NCBI RefSeq assembly: GCF_900115005.1
Contig: NZ_FOUY01000014.1
Location: 1 to 64,000 of the forward strand
Length of the DNA: 64,000 nt
Reading direction: 5' to 3'
Source of the DNA: Pseudonocardia ammonioxydans
Lineage (GTDB): Bacteria > Actinomycetota > Actinomycetes > Mycobacteriales > Pseudonocardiaceae
The notes under the pieces are model-generated. The model was not told the DNA's origin. It saw only the letters and a list, made by a program, of their open reading frames with translations, and did not search any database. The position numbers and the translations under genes are program-made. This document shows, piece by piece, positions 7,542 to 17,011 of this stretch (its first letter is position 1; each line of letters starts with the position of its first letter).

Positions 7542-8129
7542 ATGAATCTCCGAACCCCCGCATGGTGCGCGTTGCTCGGCGCGACCGCACTCATGGTCAC
7601 CGCGTGCGGTGGCGCTCCCCAGGACGCCGAGGTCGACTCCACCGCCCAGCAGAGCGTGGAGGTCTCCGCGACCTACGCCGAGGGCGGCGACGGACCCGCC
7701 TACACCTACGACACGGAGCTGGTGCCCGCCGGCGCGACCGTCGAGGTCAGCAGCACCTCCAGCGGCGACGAGACCACCACGACGCTGCGTGTCTCCGGTC
7801 TGCTGCCCGACCGCACCTACGGCGCGCACGCGCACACGAAGCCGTGCTCCCCCGCCGCCGGTGACGAGGCCGGTCCGCACTACCAGTTCTCCCAGGACCC
7901 GGTCACGCCGAGCGTCGACCCCGCCTACGCCAACCCCGAGAACGAGATCTGGCTCGACCTCACCACCGACGCGAACGGCGCCGGCGAGGCGACGAGCACG
8001 GTCCCGTGGACGTTCCCCGAGGACCGGCGCGCTGCCTCGGTCGTCCTGCACGAGGAGCCGACCGCCACCCACGCCGGGCACGCCGGCACCGCCGGTGGAC
8101 GTCCCGGCTGCGTGACCGTCGACTTCTGA
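7542..8129 (+). CDS. Cu/Zn superoxide dismutase-like lipoprotein
   Basis: The 195-residue protein has a lipoprotein signal ending in VTAC (Cys about 20), so it should be anchored outside the membrane. The body has the SodC-like beta fold: GAHAH supplies the first two copper ligands, AGPHYQ the bridging histidine, and VVLHEEP the last copper ligand, with a C-terminal GRPGC for the disulfide. The acidic zinc ligand normally found between them is not obvious, so a copper-only or degenerate enzyme is possible. ATG 7542 is preferred because it begins the signal peptide; upstream in-frame starts add a non-hydrophobic stretch. Confidence 0.8.
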   Translation: MNLRTPAWCALLGATALMVTACGGAPQDAEVDSTAQQSVEVSATYAEGGDGPAYTYDTELVPAGATVEVSSTSSGDETTTTLRVSGLLPDRTYGAHAHTKPCSPAAGDEAGPHYQFSQDPVTPSVDPAYANPENEIWLDLTTDANGAGEATSTVPWTFPEDRRAASVVLHEEPTATHAGHAGTAGGRPGCVTVDF

Positions 8130-8154
8130 CCGTCGCCCCCGTGCGGCGGGCGGG

Positions 8155-8166
8155 GACACCCGTGTC
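8155..8166. repeat. Inverted repeat GACACCCGTGTC upstream of dusB
   Basis: Arms GACAC and GTGTC surround a CC centre, 25 bp before the dusB GTG. It resembles the palindrome at 826-839 in sequence and distance to the start codon. Its function is unknown. Confidence 0.3.
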
Positions 8167-8191
8167 AGCGGGACCTGGGACAATCGTCGGT

Positions 8192-9376
8192 GTGACGATC
8201 GTGCAGGACCGCGTCCGCGACGAGCGGACGAACACCCCCGCCCGCCGCGGCCGCGTGCTGCCGCCGCTGCGCATCGGCCCGTACGCGGTCGACACACCGG
8301 TGGTCCTCGCCCCGATGGCCGGCATCACCAACCCCGGGTTCCGGCGGCTGTGCCGCGAACAGGGCGCCGGCTACTACGTCTGCGAGATGATCACCGCCCG
8401 CGGGCTGGTGGAGCGCAACCCGCTGACGTTCCGCATGATCGCGTTCGACGACGACGAGCGTCCGCGGTCGATGCAGCTCTACGGCGTCGACCCGGCCTCC
8501 ATGCGGCGGGCGGCGGAGATGGTCGTCGAGCGCGACCTCGCCGACCACATCGACATGAACTTCGGCTGCCCGGTCCCGAAGGTCACCCGCCGCGGCGGCG
8601 GGGCGGCCCTGCCGTTCAAGCGCAAGCTGTTCGAGCGGATCGTCCGCGCGACCGTCGAGGGAGCCGGGGACCGGCCCGTCACGGTCAAGATGCGGATCGG
8701 CATCGACGACGACCACCACACCTACCTCGAGGCCGCGCGGACGGCCGTCGACGCCGGCGCCGTCGCCGTCGCGCTGCACGCCCGCACCGCCTCGCAGCGC
8801 TACTCCGGCTCCGCCGACTGGAGCGCGATCGCGCGGCTGCGCGAGGCCGTGCCCGCCCACGTGCCGGTGCTGGGCAACGGCGACATCTTCTGTGCCCAGG
8901 ATGCGCTGGACATGGTGGCCCGCACGGGGTGCGACGGCGTCGTCGTCGGCCGGGGCTGCCTGGGACGGCCGTGGCTGTTCGGCGACCTGGAGGCCGCCTT
9001 CGCCGGGCGCGAGCTGCCCGCGCCCCCGAACCTGGGCCAGGTCGCGACGACCCTGCGCCGGCACGCCGTGCTGCTCGGTGAGCACATGGGCGACCACAAG
9101 GGCATCCGCGACGTCCGCAAGCACATCGCCTGGTACCTCAAGGGCTTCCCGGTCGGTCCGGAGCTGCGCCGCAGCCTCGGGATGGTGGAGTCGATCGGCC
9201 ACCTCGACGACCTGCTGTCCCAGCTGGACCCGGACGAGCCGTTCCCGGCCGAGGCCGACGGCCCGCGCGGCCGGCAGGGCTCGCCCGGGCGGGTGGTCCT
9301 CCCGGAGCACTGGCTCGACGACCCCGACGACCCGTCCGTGCCCTTCGGAGCGGACGTGGACCACTCGGGCGGCTGA
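8192..9376 (+). CDS. dusB: tRNA-dihydrouridine synthase B
   Basis: This FMN enzyme reduces specific D-loop uridines of tRNA to dihydrouridine. The 394-residue TIM-barrel protein shows APMAGITNPGFRRLC near the N-terminus, the active-site MNFGCPVPKV with the proton-donor cysteine, the phosphate/FMN-binding VTVKMRIG strand, HART and NGDIF, and the GVVVGRGCLGRPW FMN loop. It ends with the helical tRNA-binding domain (about 300-370). GTG 8192 is preferred because conserved sequence starts about 20 residues after it; longer readings overlap the SodC-like gene. Confidence 0.93.
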   Translation: MTIVQDRVRDERTNTPARRGRVLPPLRIGPYAVDTPVVLAPMAGITNPGFRRLCREQGAGYYVCEMITARGLVERNPLTFRMIAFDDDERPRSMQLYGVDPASMRRAAEMVVERDLADHIDMNFGCPVPKVTRRGGGAALPFKRKLFERIVRATVEGAGDRPVTVKMRIGIDDDHHTYLEAARTAVDAGAVAVALHARTASQRYSGSADWSAIARLREAVPAHVPVLGNGDIFCAQDALDMVARTGCDGVVVGRGCLGRPWLFGDLEAAFAGRELPAPPNLGQVATTLRRHAVLLGEHMGDHKGIRDVRKHIAWYLKGFPVGPELRRSLGMVESIGHLDDLLSQLDPDEPFPAEADGPRGRQGSPGRVVLPEHWLDDPDDPSVPFGADVDHSGG

Positions 9377-9386
9377 TCGTCGCCCT

Positions 9387-9427
9387 GCGGGGCCACCGGG
9401 TCCCCGACCCGGGGGAACCGGCCCCGC
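9387..9427. terminator. Terminator-like hairpin after dusB
   Basis: GCGGGGCC (9387 onward) pairs with GGCCCCGC (ending 9427), and the interior CCGGG/CCCGG bases extend the stem. It begins 10 bp after the dusB stop. No U-tract follows, as is common in high-GC actinomycetes. Confidence 0.5.
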
Positions 9428-9518
9428 CGAACGGGTAGCGACGGCGCGCACGACTCAAGTCCCGCGGGCCTCGCACCGATTCTCACCGATGACGAGTGGG
9501 CGAGACGGGAGGTGGACG

Positions 9519-10385
9519 GTGACCGACACGGCCTGGACGGTGTGCGATCCCGCGCGCCGCACGTCCACCCAGCCGGCGACCGCCGGCATCGACGACGTCG
9601 GCCCGGCCGACCCCGCCGCGCGCGCGGCCCTGCACACCGCCGCCGCCGAACGGCTCGCGGGTGACGGCTGCTTCGAGCAGGCCTACCAGCACCTGCGCGA
9701 GGCCGTCCGGCTGCTGAGCGACCCGACCGGGGCGCCCGTCGAGGACGAACTGGACCGGCTGCGCCGCGAGCACGCCGAGGCCCGCGAGCAGAGCCGCCGC
9801 GACAGCCTCACCTCCACCTACAACCGGCGCTACCTCGACGAACGGCTCACCGACCTGATCGACAGCGGCACCGTCCGCCCGGTGTGCCTCGCGCTCGCCG
9901 ACATCGACCACTTCAAGCAGGTCAACGACACCCACGGGCACCCGTTCGGCGACCGGGTGCTGCAGCGGATGGTGCACGAGCTGGGCCGGGGACTCCCGCG
10001 CGGCGCGTTCTGTGCCCGCTACGGCGGCGAGGAGTTCGCGCTCGTGCTCCCCGGCCTCGGCCCGGAGGACGGCGTCGCGGTCTGCGAGGCCGCCCGGGAG
10101 CGCGTGGCCGCGCACGACTGGACCGAGCTGCACCCCCGGCTCCGGATGACGATCAGCATCGGCGTCGCACACATCGGCCCCGGCGACGGCGAGGTGGAAC
10201 CGCTCGTCGACGAGGCCGACCTCCTGCTGTACGCGGCGAAGCAGGCGGGCCGCAACGCCGTCGCCCACCGGTCGCCCGACGGTCGTGTGCTGCTCGCGGG
10301 TGCCGCATCCGGACGCCGCTCCATCCCCCAACTGGGTGCTGGTCCGGGCCGCCCCGGACCCCCACCACCGGTCACGGCCGAATAG
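9519..10385 (+). CDS. GGDEF diguanylate cyclase, soluble
   Basis: The 288-residue protein should make cyclic di-GMP from two GTP. The first 85 residues form a helical, TPR-like input region (EQAYQHLREAVRLL), followed by a coiled linker (LRREHAEAREQSRR) and a GGDEF domain from about residue 95. The active-site loop is RYGGEEF, which is catalytically competent. The allosteric RxxD inhibitory site expected just upstream reads RGAF, so product inhibition is probably lost. No membrane segment or PAS/GAF domain is present. GTG 9519 has a good GGGAGG ribosome-binding site; ATG 9489 is an alternative. The C-terminal 30 residues are Gly/Pro-rich and disordered. Confidence 0.85.
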   Translation: MTDTAWTVCDPARRTSTQPATAGIDDVGPADPAARAALHTAAAERLAGDGCFEQAYQHLREAVRLLSDPTGAPVEDELDRLRREHAEAREQSRRDSLTSTYNRRYLDERLTDLIDSGTVRPVCLALADIDHFKQVNDTHGHPFGDRVLQRMVHELGRGLPRGAFCARYGGEEFALVLPGLGPEDGVAVCEAARERVAAHDWTELHPRLRMTISIGVAHIGPGDGEVEPLVDEADLLLYAAKQAGRNAVAHRSPDGRVLLAGAASGRRSIPQLGAGPGRPGPPPPVTAE

Positions 10386-10493
10386 ACTCACCAGTAGCGG
10401 GAGCCGGTCGCGAGCGGTCGGTGTCCCACGGCCTGCGCACCCCCGCGCACGGCCACCGCGCGGACCGGAGCGGACGCGCGACGAGGAGGCCCG

Positions 10494-13250
10494 GTGCAGG
10501 ACGACGACGAGCGCCGGCCGCGGCGCACCCGTCGCCGGGCCGCCGACGACCCGCCTTCGTCCGGGGCCGCCCCGGAGGCTCCACGCCGTGCCGACGAGCA
10601 CCGTTCCGGCCCGCAGGCGCGGCCCGGGAGCGGCCCGGTGGATCCGCGGTCGCGCCCCGACACCGGACCGCAGGCGTCCGGGCCGCAGGCGCGACCCGAC
10701 ACGAGCCCGGCGACCTCCGGTCCGCAGGCGCGACCCGACACGGGCCCCGCGACCTCCGGGGCGCAGCCCCGGCCCGCCGAGCCGGGGAGCCCGGCCCCGT
10801 CGACCGGGGTCCGACGGGTGCGCGGCGGCCGGGTCCCCCGCCATCCGGGCGGTCCGCCGCCGGCCGAGCCCCCGCGTCCGTCCGAGGCCGGCCCCACCGG
10901 CGGGCACCCGGTCCCGGCCCCACCGCCGCCGGCACCGCGCACGCCCACGGGTCCGGGCGTCCCGCGTCCGCCCGCGGCGCCGCCTGGCGGGGCGGACGGG
11001 ACACACCCCGATCCGCGTCCGGGTGCGGCGCAGCCCGACCCGCGGTCCGGCCCGCCCCGCTCCGGGCCGGCGCAGCCCGGCGATCCCGAGGCCACCCGAC
11101 CGCGCTCGGCCGTCCAGGGACGGTCCGGCACGCACCGGCCCGACCCGCGCACGCCCGGCGCCGGGCGACCGCCCGCCGGACCCGGCTCCACCGGTGCCGC
11201 GCCGGTGCCCGGCACCCCGCAGGCCGGCCGCGTCCCGCCCTCCGGCCCCGGGACCTCCCAGTCCGGTGCGGTCCCGCCCGCCGGACCCGGCACCTCGCAG
11301 CCCGGTGCGGTCCCGCCCGCCGGACCCGGCACCTCGCAGCCCGGTGCGGTCCCGCACGCCGGCACCGGCGGCACAGCACGACCGGCCGCGCCCGACCCCA
11401 CACGGGCGACGCCGGCCGGCCACCCCGGCACGGCACCACGGGACGCGGCCCCGCCGACCGGCCCCGGCACGTCGCAACGCACCCCGGCGCCCCCGCCCGG
11501 CCCGGACACCGGCCGGGCCGCGCAAGTTCCCGGCACGGCACCGCCCCACCGGGCACCCGACGAGGCCGGTACCCGTGACCCGCGAGCCGGTCAGGGCGCG
11601 GGCGCGCCAGAACCGCGGCCCACGACCGGGCAGCACCCCGTCGAGCCCGGCTCCGGACCCGCCCGGACCGCCGATGCGGCCGACCCGGGGCCGTCGACGG
11701 CCGACGCGACCCGGCACGACAGCGGTTCCCGCCGCCGGGCCGCGGACGGCCGGGCGCCCGAACGGCCCGGAGCCGCCGACTCGCGGGGCACCCAGGTCTT
11801 CGACGCCCTCGTCCCGCACCGCAGGCGGCGCCGGAGCACGGGCCCCGAGGCCGACACCCCGGACGGCTCCGAGGCGCCCGACGAGCTCGCCGAGCCGGAG
11901 CCCGCGACGCCGCTCTCGCCCCGCCGCAGGGCGCTGCGGATCGGGGCCGCGGTCGCGGCGGTTCTCATCCTGGCGACGACGGCGTTCGGCTTCACCGGCC
12001 GCAGCGAGGTCTACGACGGTGTCGAGACGGTCGCCGCGCTCGAGCCGGACACCGACGCGGTCCTCAACTCCTCCGAGCAGGCGGGCGACCGGAACGTGCT
12101 GGTCCTGGGCGTCCAGGCGGACCGCGCGGGCGTCCCCGAGCCGGCCCGCACCGACACCGCCGTCCTCGTCCACCAGCCGGCGGACGGCGGGCAGGCGGTC
12201 ACCCTGTCGATGCCCGCGACGCTCGAGGTGTCCCGGCCCCCGTGCCGCCGCTGGGACCCGGCGACCGGCACCTACGGCGAGACCGTCCCCGCCGAGTCCC
12301 GCACCGCGTTCGCGACCGCCTACGACGTCGGCGGCCCGGCCTGCAGCGTCGGCGTCGTCCAGCAGCTCACCGGGATCTCGCTGACCGGTTTCGTCGCGTT
12401 CGACCTGGCCGGGTCCCCGGCGCTCGTCGACGGGGTCGGCGGCATCGAGGTGTGCACCGAACGCCCGGTCGTCGACCCGGTCCTCGGCCCGGTCGTCGAG
12501 GGCTCCGGCACGGTCGCGCTCGACGGGCCGACAGCCGTCCGGTTCGCCACCGCCACCGGTGCCGGGGACAGCTCGCCCGCCAACCGGGTGCAGCGCCAGC
12601 AACGGGTGCTCGCGGCCGCGCTGGGTGAGGCGCTCTCGACGTCGTCGCTGCTCACGCCGGGTGCTCCGGGCCGGGCGGCCGACGGCATGACGGGCTCGCT
12701 CGTCGCCGACGGCGTGGATGCCGGCGAGATCCTGACCCTGGCCCGCGGCCTCGGCCGGGCCGGCGCGGACGGCGACGACAGCACCCCGCTGTTCCTGCCG
12801 GTGCCGGTCGGCGAGTCCCCGAACACCCGCGGGCACCTGGACCTGGAGCGCAGCGACGCCCGCGAGCTGTTCTCCGCGATCCGCAAGAACGAGCCGCTGC
12901 CCGAGTCGGCGACCGCACCGGCCGCCCGGGCGGCGACCGCGGCCGTCGCGGGCACCACCGTCGACCTGGTCGACGCGACCGGGCGGCCGGGAGCCGTCGA
13001 GCAGGTCGCCGAGAGCCTGCGCACCCGCGGCTACGAGATCGGCTCGATCAGCAGCGGCCCGCCCGCCGAGCGCGCGACCGTCCGCTACTCCCCGGACAAC
13101 ACCGACGCCGCAGGCGCCCTGGTCGGCGCGCTGCCGGGAGCCCGCCCGGCACCGGACCCCACCGGGAGCGGGCAGCTGGAGCTCGTCGTCGGGGCCGGGG
13201 ACCACGCCCCCGTCCGCGCCGTGCCGGAGACCGGCGCGGACTGCGCCTGA
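10494..13250 (+). CDS. LytR-CpsA-Psr (LCP) protein with very long disordered N-terminus and LytR_C domain
   Basis: LCP enzymes attach polymers such as arabinogalactan to peptidoglycan on the outer membrane face. This 918-residue protein has a Pro/Ala/Arg-rich region without hydrophobic segments from 1 to about 475, one membrane helix at about 480-502, an LCP domain (about 520-765; NVLVLGVQ, RTDTAVLVH, the NRVQRQQRVLAAAL arginine motif) and a LytR C-terminal domain (about 818-905). The cytoplasmic N-terminus holds two sets of near-identical repeats: GPQARPDT.PATS at about 57-90 and GPGTSQPGAVPPA at about 250-290. The LCP core lacks some polar residues of typical members, so activity is likely but unproven. 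GTG 10494 was chosen for the GAGGAGG just upstream. Confidence 0.85.
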   Translation: MQDDDERRPRRTRRRAADDPPSSGAAPEAPRRADEHRSGPQARPGSGPVDPRSRPDTGPQASGPQARPDTSPATSGPQARPDTGPATSGAQPRPAEPGSPAPSTGVRRVRGGRVPRHPGGPPPAEPPRPSEAGPTGGHPVPAPPPPAPRTPTGPGVPRPPAAPPGGADGTHPDPRPGAAQPDPRSGPPRSGPAQPGDPEATRPRSAVQGRSGTHRPDPRTPGAGRPPAGPGSTGAAPVPGTPQAGRVPPSGPGTSQSGAVPPAGPGTSQPGAVPPAGPGTSQPGAVPHAGTGGTARPAAPDPTRATPAGHPGTAPRDAAPPTGPGTSQRTPAPPPGPDTGRAAQVPGTAPPHRAPDEAGTRDPRAGQGAGAPEPRPTTGQHPVEPGSGPARTADAADPGPSTADATRHDSGSRRRAADGRAPERPGAADSRGTQVFDALVPHRRRRRSTGPEADTPDGSEAPDELAEPEPATPLSPRRRALRIGAAVAAVLILATTAFGFTGRSEVYDGVETVAALEPDTDAVLNSSEQAGDRNVLVLGVQADRAGVPEPARTDTAVLVHQPADGGQAVTLSMPATLEVSRPPCRRWDPATGTYGETVPAESRTAFATAYDVGGPACSVGVVQQLTGISLTGFVAFDLAGSPALVDGVGGIEVCTERPVVDPVLGPVVEGSGTVALDGPTAVRFATATGAGDSSPANRVQRQQRVLAAALGEALSTSSLLTPGAPGRAADGMTGSLVADGVDAGEILTLARGLGRAGADGDDSTPLFLPVPVGESPNTRGHLDLERSDARELFSAIRKNEPLPESATAPAARAATAAVAGTTVDLVDATGRPGAVEQVAESLRTRGYEIGSISSGPPAERATVRYSPDNTDAAGALVGALPGARPAPDPTGSGQLELVVGAGDHAPVRAVPETGADCA

Positions 13251-13303
13251 GCAGCGCCGCCCGGGCAGGGACGGCTACCCCGATCGGACGGACGTCGTCC
13301 ACC

Positions 13304-13358
13304 GTTCACGGCGGGTTCACCCGCTCAGGCTGACCCGCGCCGCCGACCGCTCTAGGCT
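13304..13358 (+). promoter_or_regulatory. PHO box and -10 of phoU1 (leaderless promoter)
   Basis: GTTCACGGCGG (13304-13314) and GTTCACCCGCT (13315-13325) are two 11-bp direct repeat units of the actinomycete PhoP-binding type. A -10-like TAGGCT lies at 13353-13358, 27 bp after the box. The predicted transcript would start at or next to the phoU1 ATG at 13365, so the mRNA is probably leaderless. Confidence 0.75.
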
Positions 13359-13364
13359 CGAGGT

Positions 13365-14021
13365 ATGCGCGACACGTACCAGGAGCAGCTGGACGAGCTG
13401 GCCTCCGGCCTGGCGGGGATGTGCGACGACGTCGCGCGCGCCATGGAACATGCCACCCGCTCGCTGCTCGATGCCGACCTGCAGCTCGCCGAGCAGGTCA
13501 TCTCCGAGGACATCAAGATCGACGACGTGCGGGCAGCGGCCGAGCACCAGGCGTTCGGGCTGCTCGCGTTGCAGGCACCGGTCGCCACCGACCTGCGGGT
13601 CGTGGTCGCGGCGATCCACGGCGCCGGCGACATCGAGCGGATGGGTGACCTCGCCCTGCACGTGGCCCAGGCCGCCCGCCGCAGGCACCCGCAGTCGGTC
13701 GTGCCCGACGAGATCAAGCCCTACTTCACCGAGATGGGCCGGGTCGGGGTCGAGCTCGCGGAGAAGGCCGGCCGGGTGATCCGCAGCCGTGACCTCGAGG
13801 CCGCCGTCGAGCTCGAGGCCGACGACGACGCCATGGACGACCTGCACAAGCACATGTTCACCGTGCTGATGGACCGCAACTGGACCCACGGGGTCTCGGC
13901 GGCCGTCGACGTGGCCCTGCTGGCCCGCTTCTACGAGCGCTACGCCGACCACGCCGTGGCCGTCGCCCGCCGCATCGTCTACGTCGTGACCGGGCAGATG
14001 CCGGGACCGCTCGCCGTCTGA
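13365..14021 (+). CDS. phoU: Phosphate-signalling regulator PhoU, copy 1
   Basis: PhoU dampens PhoR-PhoP signalling in response to Pst activity. The 218-residue protein has the two three-helix PhoU repeats with the metal-binding acidic motifs: one near 85-92 ([12 protein letters not shown]) and one near 190-200 ([11 protein letters not shown]). It lies 340 bp upstream of a second phoU and is convergent with the pst operon. A PHO box sits in its promoter, so it should be induced by phosphate starvation. No ribosome-binding site precedes the ATG, consistent with leaderless translation. Confidence 0.92.
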   Translation: MRDTYQEQLDELASGLAGMCDDVARAMEHATRSLLDADLQLAEQVISEDIKIDDVRAAAEHQAFGLLALQAPVATDLRVVVAAIHGAGDIERMGDLALHVAQAARRRHPQSVVPDEIKPYFTEMGRVGVELAEKAGRVIRSRDLEAAVELEADDDAMDDLHKHMFTVLMDRNWTHGVSAAVDVALLARFYERYADHAVAVARRIVYVVTGQMPGPLAV

Positions 14022-14043
14022 GAGCCGTCGCTCGCCGTACACC

Positions 14044-14073
14044 CGCCGTGTCGCGTTTGTTCGCGACACGGCG
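14044..14073. terminator. Hairpin between phoU1 and dodecin
   Basis: Twelve-base perfect arms CGCCGTGTCGCG (14044-14055) and CGCGACACGGCG (14062-14073) enclose the loop TTTGTT. It begins 22 bp after the phoU1 stop and ends 16 bp before the dodecin start. It is most likely the phoU1 terminator, and it could also occlude the dodecin start region. Confidence 0.6.
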
Positions 14074-14089
14074 TGGGCACCCGTGTCCC

Positions 14090-14287
14090 ATGGAGCATGC
14101 GGGCTGCGTCGTCACCGAGGTGGTGGGCGCCTCCGACGAGAGTGTCGAGGAGGCGATCCGCGACGGCATGGACCGCGCCGGCCGCTGCCTGGAGTGGTTC
14201 GAGGTCACCGGTGTCCGGTCCACGGTCCTGGGCTCCGCCGAGCGGTTCCAGGTCGACCTGCGGGTGGGCCTGCGGAACGCGGCCTGA
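14090..14287 (+). CDS. Dodecin family flavin-binding protein
   Basis: Dodecins are small dodecameric flavin storage proteins. The 65-residue product has the hallmark layout: a first strand VVTEVVGAS, the helix ESVEEAIRDGMDRAGR, the strand LEWFEVTGV containing the tryptophan that stacks on the flavin pair, and a final strand FQVDLRVGLR. Length and order match the family. ATG 14090 is chosen because the frame upstream crosses the hairpin. The gene lies between two phoU genes, an unusual setting for a dodecin. Confidence 0.85.
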   Translation: MEHAGCVVTEVVGASDESVEEAIRDGMDRAGRCLEWFEVTGVRSTVLGSAERFQVDLRVGLRNAA

Positions 14288-14294
14288 CCCGCCC

Positions 14295-14351
14295 GTTCAC
14301 CGAAGGTTCACCCCGTCCGCGCCGAGGGTTCCACCGGCCCCGAACTAAGGT
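14295..14351 (+). promoter_or_regulatory. PHO box and -10 of phoU2 (leaderless promoter)
   Basis: GTTCACCGAAG (14295-14305) and GTTCACCCCGT (14306-14316) are adjacent 11-bp repeats. The -10-like TAAGGT is at 14346-14351, 29 bp after the box and 7 bp before the ATG at 14359, again predicting a leaderless mRNA. The geometry matches the phoU1 and pstS promoters. Confidence 0.75.
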
Positions 14352-14358
14352 CGACGAC

Positions 14359-15018
14359 ATGCGCAGGGAAACTCTCGACGACAACCTGACGCAGCTCCAG
14401 TCGATGCTGGACGAGATGGCACCGCTGGTGGCCACCGCCTTCCACCACGCCTCCGAGGCGCTGCTGCACGACCGGCACCGCCTCGCCGAGCAGGTCATCG
14501 CCCGGGACCCGATCATCGACGGCCACCGGGCCGCGGTCGAGCTCCTCGCCGTCGAGACCATGAACCTGCACCAGCCGGTGGTGTCCCCGCTGCGGTCGGT
14601 CGTCACCGCACTGCGCTGCTCGCAGCAGCTCGAGCGGATGGGCGACCTCGCCCGGCACGTGGCCGAGGCCGTCACCCGGGCCGGTGACCGCCCGGCGCTG
14701 CCGGAGCAGGCCCATCCGCTGTTCGCCGACCTCGGCGGGCGGGTCGCCGCCATGGGCGACAAGGCGGTCACCGTGCTGCGCACCCGCAACGTCGTGCAGG
14801 CCCTCGAGCTCGAGGGCGACGACGACGGGGTCGACGCCGTCCACCAGTCGGTGTTCGAGCTGATGTTCGGCCCGGAGTGGACGGCCGGGATCGAGGCGGC
14901 GGTCGACGTGGCCCTGCTGGCCCGATTCCACGAACGCTTCGCCGACCACTGCGTGCACCTGGCGAACCACGTCGTCTACGCCGTCACCGGCGGCACCGCG
15001 GACGAGATCTCCCTCTAG
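14359..15018 (+). CDS. phoU: Phosphate-signalling regulator PhoU, copy 2
   Basis: This second PhoU (219 residues) is alignable with copy 1 but clearly diverged. The metal motifs are QQLERMGDLARH at about 93-104 and ARFHERFADHC near 194-204. Both PhoU repeats are complete. It has its own PHO box. Two PhoU/PhoY paralogues are known in mycobacteria; here they are close neighbours, separated only by the dodecin gene. It converges on pstB, with a strong bidirectional terminator between. Confidence 0.92.
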   Translation: MRRETLDDNLTQLQSMLDEMAPLVATAFHHASEALLHDRHRLAEQVIARDPIIDGHRAAVELLAVETMNLHQPVVSPLRSVVTALRCSQQLERMGDLARHVAEAVTRAGDRPALPEQAHPLFADLGGRVAAMGDKAVTVLRTRNVVQALELEGDDDGVDAVHQSVFELMFGPEWTAGIEAAVDVALLARFHERFADHCVHLANHVVYAVTGGTADEISL

Positions 15019-15040
15019 GAGCCCGAGAGCCCCGGAGACA

Positions 15041-15081
15041 CCACGATCCCGGAACCCCCATGAGGGGGTCCGGGACCGTGG
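15041..15081. terminator. Bidirectional terminator between phoU2 and pstB
   Basis: A long stem pairs CCACGATCCCGGAACCCCC with GGGGGTCCGGGACCGTGG around the loop ATGA, with one mismatch and one bulged base. It lies between the convergent stops of phoU2 (15018) and pstB (15106). Confidence 0.8.
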
Positions 15082-15105
15082 TCCGTGCGGGATGCGTGCG
15101 TGGCC

Positions 15106-15885
<780 letters not shown>

Positions 15886-15897
15886 GACGGGACTTCC

Positions 15898-17010
15898 TTA
15901 TCGGGTCTTCGGGGAGAAGTAGCGGGAGATCAGCCGCGCGACGACGTTGAGGATCATGACGATCAGCATCAGCACCAGCGCCGCGGTCCACGCACGGTCG
16001 AGGAACGGGTCACGCGGCACGCCCGGCGTCGCGTACGAGTAGTACGAGAACACCGGCAGCGTGGCCATCCGGCTATCGAACGGGTTGAGGTTCACCCCGG
16101 TCGCGAGCCCGACGGTGACCAGCAGCGGCGCCGTCTCACCGATGACGCGGGCGATCGCCAGCGTGATGCCGGTGGCGATGCCGCCGGCCGTGGTCGGGAT
16201 GACGACCTTGAGGATCGTCCGCCACTTCGGCACGCCGAGCGCGAACGCCGCCTCGCGCAGCTCGTTCGGGACGATCTTGAGCATCTCCTCGGTGGAGCGC
16301 ACCACGATCGGGATCATGAGCACGGTCAGCGCGACCGCGCCGACGAAGCCGAATCGCACGCCCGGGCCGAGCAGCAGCGTGAACAGCGCGTAGGCGAACA
16401 GGCCCGCGACGATCGACGGGATGCCGGTCATGACGTCGACGAAGAACGTGATCGCCCGCGACAGCTTGGAGTTGCTGCCGTACTCGACCAGGTAGATCGC
16501 CGTCAGCACGCCCACCGGGATCGACATGGCCGCGGCCAGCCCGGTGATGATCAGCGTGCCCTGGATCGCGTGCAGCGCCCCGCCGCCCTCACCGACGATG
16601 CCGCGCATCGAGTTGGTGAAGAACGTGACGTCGAACCGCTCCCAGCCCTGCGCGATCACGGTCCACAGCACCGAGACCAGCGGGACCATCGCCAGCACGA
16701 ACGCACCGGTGACGATCACCGTGACGAGCCGGTCGGCCGCCTTGCGGGCGCCCTCGACGACCCGCGAGGTCGTGTAGGTGGCCACCGCGTACACGACGGC
16801 GGTGAGGAAGGCCCACAGCCCGACTCCGGAGCCCGTCGCCGCGGCCACACCCGCCATGACGACGGCGGTGGCCGCGAGGATGCCCAGCGGCGCCCAGCGG
16901 GGCAGGCTGCCCTTGCGGCGCAGCACCGCGGGCGTGGTCGAGGCGGGGGCCTCGAGACCGGTCCCGGTCACGGGGGCCTCCGTGCGAGGGTGTTCGGTTC
17001 CGGTGGACAT
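15898..17010 (-). CDS. pstA: Phosphate ABC transporter permease PstA
   Basis: One of the two membrane subunits of the Pst transporter. The 370 residues include an N-terminal extension (about 1-75) with two extra hydrophobic segments ahead of the conserved six-TM permease core. The BPD_transp_1 coupling motif is visible as EAAFALGVPKWRTILKVVIPT. The start lies 1 bp after the pstC stop, implying coupled translation. Confidence 0.94.
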   Translation of the reverse strand: MSTGTEHPRTEAPVTGTGLEAPASTTPAVLRRKGSLPRWAPLGILAATAVVMAGVAAATGSGVGLWAFLTAVVYAVATYTTSRVVEGARKAADRLVTVIVTGAFVLAMVPLVSVLWTVIAQGWERFDVTFFTNSMRGIVGEGGGALHAIQGTLIITGLAAAMSIPVGVLTAIYLVEYGSNSKLSRAITFFVDVMTGIPSIVAGLFAYALFTLLLGPGVRFGFVGAVALTVLMIPIVVRSTEEMLKIVPNELREAAFALGVPKWRTILKVVIPTTAGGIATGITLAIARVIGETAPLLVTVGLATGVNLNPFDSRMATLPVFSYYSYATPGVPRDPFLDRAWTAALVLMLIVMILNVVARLISRYFSPKTR

Positions 17011-17011
17011 C

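Noticed and set aside
9483..13205. 1240-codon open frame on the minus strand opposite the LCP gene
   Set aside because: It is a GC-bias shadow of the low-complexity LCP gene. The translation is Arg/Gly-rich with no recognisable domain, while the plus strand shows TM, LCP and LytR_C features.
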